Source: Dehalococcoidia bacterium UBA1141
GTDB lineage: Bacteria > Chloroflexota > Dehalococcoidia > Lucifugimonadales > UBA3495
Direction of reading: 5' to 3'
Length of the DNA: 8,867 bases
NCBI GenBank assembly: GCA_002311385.1
Contig: DCAE01000006.1
Location: forward strand, 1 to 8,867
Every line of letters starts with the position of its first letter. Within the stretch, counting starts at the first letter, position 1. This document shows positions 5,665 through 8,867 of the stretch, one piece after another. A model generated the notes under the pieces. It made no database searches and was not told where the DNA came from. It was given only the letters and a program-made list of their open reading frames with translations. The position numbers were made by a program, and so were the translations under genes.

Positions 5665-6630
5665 CTACCGCGAAGGAAACCGGGCCGTCAATATGTCTAT
5701 TATTAGTCTGGCCGCCACTTGCACGGTAACCTCGGAGGAGTCGTAGGGCGGTGCCACTTCCACCATGTCGAACCCCACCAAGTTTCCTCTTTCTACCAGA
5801 GCCACCACGCAATCTCGCAGTTCTTGGTAGTGAAGGCCGCCAACCTCCGGTGTTCCGGTACCGGGGGCGTGGACGGGGTCCATCACGTCAATGTCGAAGG
5901 TGATATATAGGTTCTCGGCTTTAGGGACTAGGTCAACCACAGCTTGTGGCCCCAACTCCCGAAACAGTTTGGTCGTTACAATCAAGCTGCCGTCTTTTTG
6001 GGAGTCTTCGTAGGGAGCACGGCGTGCGGTGCGGATGCCGATGGAGCTGATGTGGCCCACGAAGGGCAACTCCCGACAGCGGCGAATCGGGCTGCCGTGG
6101 GTGTGCAAAACGCCTTGGTAGTCGTGGGAATAATCCAAGTGTGCGTCGAAGTGGACTATGTTCAGCGGCTGGTATTTGCTCAACCCTCTAACAGCAGGGA
6201 ATGTGATGGCATGATCGCCGCCAACCACCACGGGAAATGCTCCCCTCTCCACCACCTTCTCAACTACCTGAGTCAGTCTGTTGAAGTTGTCCAGAACCTC
6301 CGAAGGCAGAATTGTGACATTGCCGCAGTCGGCCATGGTCACGCCCCGCAGCAGTTCGTCTCCAGCGTCGATATCGAAATAGCCCTCGGCTTCCGTCTCT
6401 CGGCCAAAGGGATCTGAGTAGGAGTAAGCACGAGGAGCGTCTCTGATGCCATCAGGTCCGAACCGAGCGCCGGGTCTGCCGAAGGTGCCTTGGTCGAAGG
6501 GCACACCGATGAAGGCACCTTCGGCATCTAGTTGCTCCAGGTCGGTGCACAAAGGTGCTTTGAAGAAGCTCCGTGGTTGGGCCCTGATTATCGGTGTCTG
6601 CCGACCATCTCCTTCGTTGGATTGGCTCAT
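5665..6630 (-). CDS. Arginase/agmatinase-family ureohydrolase
   Basis: This 321-residue binuclear manganese enzyme should hydrolyse a guanidino or similar amidino compound, releasing urea or an analogue, in the cytoplasm. All six metal ligands are visible: H140 in VVGGDH, D162, H164 and D166 in FDAHLDY, and D246 and D248 in FDIDVMDP. The signature around 243-265 (TFDIDVMDP then APGTGTPEVGG) is complete and E291 matches the conserved late acidic residue. The HTHGSPIRR loop (176-184) and IGIR (197-200) are more like agmatinases than arginases. Length is normal, with an N-terminal extension of about 35 residues as in agmatinase-like proteins. ATG is preceded by GAGGA at 4 bases. It converges on the SDR and diverges from the hydantoinase-like gene. 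Agmatine is one option; guanidinobutyrate, other guanidino acids or guanidine are equally open. Confidence 0.92.
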   Translation of the reverse strand: MSQSNEGDGRQTPIIRAQPRSFFKAPLCTDLEQLDAEGAFIGVPFDQGTFGRPGARFGPDGIRDAPRAYSYSDPFGRETEAEGYFDIDAGDELLRGVTMADCGNVTILPSEVLDNFNRLTQVVEKVVERGAFPVVVGGDHAITFPAVRGLSKYQPLNIVHFDAHLDYSHDYQGVLHTHGSPIRRCRELPFVGHISSIGIRTARRAPYEDSQKDGSLIVTTKLFRELGPQAVVDLVPKAENLYITFDIDVMDPVHAPGTGTPEVGGLHYQELRDCVVALVERGNLVGFDMVEVAPPYDSSEVTVQVAARLIIDILTARFPSR

Positions 6631-6899
6631 TGCTTCCTCGTTTTACCTATTTGGTAGTGCGGTCGAGACTTCGACTTTGATTACATGGTATCAGCTTAGA
6701 CGCATCTCTCTGGCGTTGGCGCTCAGGGGTGTCCGCTAAAGGTCGTTCCTGTGTAAGTTTCCGGCCTGTACAAGCTTCCAGTTGGTAGTAACGGCAACGC
6801 CGGATAGGTTACAATCCTACGACTTTGACTGAGGAAGCTGTCTTTAAGGCATGCTCCTTTATGACTTAGCTACGGTGAATAATCGTTAGGGAGGCCGAA
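6631..6899. other. Divergent intergenic spacer, no gene seen
   Basis: This 269-base region must hold the promoters for both the ureohydrolase (leftward) and the hydantoinase-like gene (rightward). I found no convincing paired -35/-10 boxes; isolated TTGACT (6825-6830) and TACAAT (6810-6815) are present but badly spaced relative to partners. AGGGAGG at 6888-6894 is the ribosome binding site for the ATG at 6900. No long palindrome of the sort found in the other spacers is present. Confidence 0.5.
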
Positions 6900-8351
6900 A
6901 TGTTGGACACCATTATCAAAGGCGGACAGGTGGTTACTCCCGGAGGTGTGGGTAATTGGGATGTGGCAGTGCAGGGCGAGAAAATCGTTGCCGTGGCATT
7001 ACCCGGAGTGTTGCCAGAAGAAGGGGTGAAAATAATCGACGCCAGCGGCCGAATCGTGGTGCCAGGCGGGATAGAACCCCATGCCCACGCCGCCGCCAAC
7101 GTGCAACCGGGAGCCCAACGGATGGTTGAAGACACACCCAACGCCGGTCCCATCGACCATTCTTTAGGCGCAATATGGGGCGGCACCACCACCGTCATAG
7201 ACTTTGCTCCGGTGCCTAACGAAGGGGACTTGGCGGCGGGCATTCACGACTTTATAGCGCCGTGGATAGGGAATGCCTACACTGACTACAGCACCCACTG
7301 CATCTACCGCAACTCGAACACCCCCGATGCCATATCCCGCTATAAAGAGTTGCTGGATGCCGGTTTCCCCAGCATCAAGATTTTCACCACCGACATACGC
7401 CCTTCCGACGGTGTTACCCGCTCCTTGACTCCAATCGGCAAGATTGACGCTGGCCGGCTGCAGGACGTTATGAGCCAGATTGCCAGGCATGGCGGCGTCT
7501 TGGCGGTGCACGGTGAAGACGATGAATTGGTGATGTATAACTATCTATTGGCCCAGCAGCGCGGTCTCTGGGACTGGCACAACGTCCACATGATTCACTC
7601 CAAGACGGTGGAGGACCTGGCGTTTCGCAGTGTATTGAGGCTGGCGGAGCAGACTGAGGTAGGTCTCTACTTCGTCCATGTCACCGCCAAAGAAGGGTTG
7701 GACGCCATTTCCGAAGCCCGCAGCCGCGGTATGCCGGTGTACGGAGAAGTCTTGACCCTGGCCCTGTCCTTCAACTGCGAACAGTACAAAGAGCCCGACG
7801 GGATGAAATACCACACCTATCCGTCTTTGAAATATGAGGATGACCGCCAGGAATTGTGGAAGGGTTTGTTGCGTCAAGACCTGACATTCACCGCCACCGA
7901 CAGCAGTTTCACCACCTACCTGGATAAGATTGCGGGACGAAACGTGATGGACGTTCGTGGGGGAAACATCGGCATCGAGATACGCATGGGACTGAATTAC
8001 ACGGAAGGGGTGGTCAAGCGAGGAATGTCTTTGGAGCATTTTGCGGCCACTACCTCCACCAACGCCGCCAAGTTGCTGGGTATGTACCCGCAGAAGGGGG
8101 CAATCTCAGTAGGCAGCGACGCCGACATCGCCATCATCGACCCTTCGGTGAAGAAGGCCCTGAGTATGTCGGACCTGCACCTGCGGGATTACAGTCCGTG
8201 GGAAGGATGGGAGGTTGAGGGTTGGCCAACCACGGTCATGCTAAGGGGTAACATGATGGTGGACAATGGCCAGCTTGTGGGGAGCCCGGACGTAGGTAAA
8301 CTAATCCACAGGAAAATCACTCCATCGGTGCTACAACGCCCAGCGTTCTAA
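6900..8351 (+). CDS. Dihydropyrimidinase/hydantoinase-family cyclic amidohydrolase
   Basis: This 483-residue metal hydrolase should open a cyclic amide or ureide ring (hydantoin, dihydropyrimidine, allantoin or a relative). Metal-ligand positions are intact: H61 and H63 in GGIEPHAHA, K160 (the lysine carboxylated in this family) in SIKIFTT, H204 in AVHGEDDE, H260 in YFVHVTAKEG, and D334 in TATDSS. The C-terminal block GIEIRMGLNYTEGV (358-371) and DYSPWEGWEVEGWPTTV (430-446) is characteristic of the D-hydantoinase group. The substrate-binding Tyr after the carboxylated lysine (KxFMAY in dihydropyrimidinases) is D165 here, and the residue after the metal Asp is S335 instead of the common His. 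These changes argue against a standard dihydropyrimidinase. ATG has AGGGAGG at 5 bases. It stands alone on its strand and diverges from the ureohydrolase; both could act on urea- or guanidine-containing compounds. Confidence 0.92.
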   Translation: MLDTIIKGGQVVTPGGVGNWDVAVQGEKIVAVALPGVLPEEGVKIIDASGRIVVPGGIEPHAHAAANVQPGAQRMVEDTPNAGPIDHSLGAIWGGTTTVIDFAPVPNEGDLAAGIHDFIAPWIGNAYTDYSTHCIYRNSNTPDAISRYKELLDAGFPSIKIFTTDIRPSDGVTRSLTPIGKIDAGRLQDVMSQIARHGGVLAVHGEDDELVMYNYLLAQQRGLWDWHNVHMIHSKTVEDLAFRSVLRLAEQTEVGLYFVHVTAKEGLDAISEARSRGMPVYGEVLTLALSFNCEQYKEPDGMKYHTYPSLKYEDDRQELWKGLLRQDLTFTATDSSFTTYLDKIAGRNVMDVRGGNIGIEIRMGLNYTEGVVKRGMSLEHFAATTSTNAAKLLGMYPQKGAISVGSDADIAIIDPSVKKALSMSDLHLRDYSPWEGWEVEGWPTTVMLRGNMMVDNGQLVGSPDVGKLIHRKITPSVLQRPAF

Positions 8352-8378
8352 ATAATGTCGGTTAATTAGAGGAGTCGT

Positions 8379-8410
8379 AGGGGAACCTTTCTTCCAAGAA
8401 AGGTTCCCCT
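8379..8410. terminator. Perfect 15-bp stem hairpin, likely bidirectional terminator
   Basis: AGGGGAACCTTTCTT (8379-8393) and AAGAAAGGTTCCCCT (8396-8410) are perfect inverted copies separated by only two bases. It lies 27 bases after the hydantoinase-like stop codon and 25 bases before (downstream of, on its strand) the stop of the converging small gene, the classic place for a shared terminator. No T-run follows on either strand, so it may be an attenuator, an mRNA-stabilising hairpin or a dispersed repeat instead of a canonical intrinsic terminator. Confidence 0.6.
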
Positions 8411-8435
8411 AATTGGTTGAGCAAAACCGTTTCGT

Positions 8436-8864
8436 TCAAGGCAACGGCTCTGACCGCAGCAAAGGTTCCAAGGCCCGAATCATCCCCGACACCTTGAAAG
8501 ATACTTCTACCAGGAAGTCATCGGTCAAAGGTTCTAAGGGAAGCAACTCATATTCCCGGGTCCAGCCGTGAACCCACTCTTCAATCTCTATGCCATCGCC
8601 CAAAGACGATCGGATATCTGCCGCCAGACTTTGTAGCAGTTCCAGGTGACGAAAGTTGGACTCCGGTTCGCCTTCAAAATGGAGTCCAACTTCCACCGTT
8701 TGTTGGCGCTTTTGTACCGCAACCTCGTAATGAATCGTTGCTCTACCGTAGTAGAATTTGGTCAGTCTGGTCACCCTGGGGTGCACTTGGAATTCGCCAA
8801 GCTCCGGTGGGAGTTGGGCGCGCACCAAGTCCGGCAACGTCTCCAAGAAATCCTTGGTTTTCAT
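8436..8864 (-). CDS. Small protein of unknown function
   Basis: I do not recognise this 142-residue protein. It is soluble-looking, with no signal peptide or membrane segment, and acidic in its middle and C-terminal parts. The N-terminal third begins with a probable helix (FLETLPDLVRAQLP, 6-19). Alternating strands follow around TKFYYGRATIHYEVAV (35-50) and QTVEVGLHFEG (55-65). Then comes a helix with FRHLELLQSLAADIRSSL (71-88), a strand with EIEEWVHGWTREYELLP (92-108), and a C-terminal helix (about 119-135). This suggests a compact alpha/beta fold. The start taken is ATG at 8864-8862, but only three bases of upstream sequence are visible and the preceding codon is open, so the gene could begin outside the window. 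It converges on the hydantoinase-like gene and shares its hairpin. Codon usage looks like its neighbours. Confidence 0.7.
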   Translation of the reverse strand: MKTKDFLETLPDLVRAQLPPELGEFQVHPRVTRLTKFYYGRATIHYEVAVQKRQQTVEVGLHFEGEPESNFRHLELLQSLAADIRSSLGDGIEIEEWVHGWTREYELLPLEPLTDDFLVEVSFKVSGMIRALEPLLRSEPLP

Positions 8865-8867
8865 TGC

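Noticed and set aside
1653..5697. The 13-base match CCGTCAATATGTC at 1653-1665 and 5685-5697
   Set aside because: One copy is in a promoter region and the other within the ureohydrolase coding end; flanks do not match, so chance is the simplest reading.
6801..6883. Promoter boxes TTGACT (6825) and TACAAT (6810) for the hydantoinase-like gene
   Set aside because: The two are in the wrong order and neither has a partner hexamer at 16-18 bases.
7545..8039. A 164-residue minus-strand frame opposite the hydantoinase-like gene
   Set aside because: It is antisense to conserved catalytic regions; composition is that of a shadow frame.

Overview
The window is a dense stretch of catabolic enzyme genes from a bacterium. 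The best guess for the host is a Chloroflexota lineage (Dehalococcoidia or SAR202-like). The reasons are the mix of diverse amidohydrolase, SDR, DapA-like and GMC paralogues without regulators, and several G/C-run palindromic intergenic repeats that I associate with environmental Chloroflexota and some other uncultured phyla. This placement is an inference: there is no rRNA or marker gene here, and Poribacteria-like or other uncultured lineages remain possible. No phage, transposase, CRISPR, tRNA or rRNA gene was seen.

Layout. (1) 20-1576, minus: a GMC-family FAD alcohol dehydrogenase/oxidase, with a good sigma70-type promoter at 1631-1659. (2) 1577-1947: a divergent intergenic region holding a MITE-like palindromic element (about 1732-1881). 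(3) 1948-5363, plus: a probable operon of a YtcJ-type metal-dependent amidohydrolase (TTG start), a DapA/N-acetylneuraminate-lyase-type class I aldolase, and an SDR dehydrogenase. A long hairpin repeat (4491-4569) sits between the last two. (4) 5364-5664: about 300 bases filled by nested palindromic repeats between convergent genes. (5) 5665-6630, minus: an arginase/agmatinase-family ureohydrolase. (6) 6631-6899: a divergent spacer. (7) 6900-8351, plus: a dihydropyrimidinase/hydantoinase-type cyclic amidohydrolase. (8) 8379-8410: a perfect 15-bp stem hairpin, a likely two-way terminator. (9) 8436-8864, minus: a small protein of unknown function, reaching almost to the window edge.

How the genes could work together. 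Three enzymes hydrolyse C-N bonds in amides, cyclic amides/ureides or guanidines. Two oxidise alcohols (GMC and SDR), and one is a Schiff-base lyase/aldolase. Together they would suit stepwise breakdown of a nitrogen-containing organic compound: ring or amide opening, removal of urea or ammonia, alcohol oxidation, then retro-aldol cleavage to a 2-oxoacid. Only the amidohydrolase-DapA pair, and probably the SDR, are arranged as a transcription unit. The rest are neighbours on alternating strands, so a single shared pathway is a hypothesis. Several enzymes depart from textbook active sites: the DapA proton relay, the hydantoinase substrate Tyr, and the SDR glycine loop and tetrad Asn. Standard product names for them should therefore be treated as family names and not as activities.
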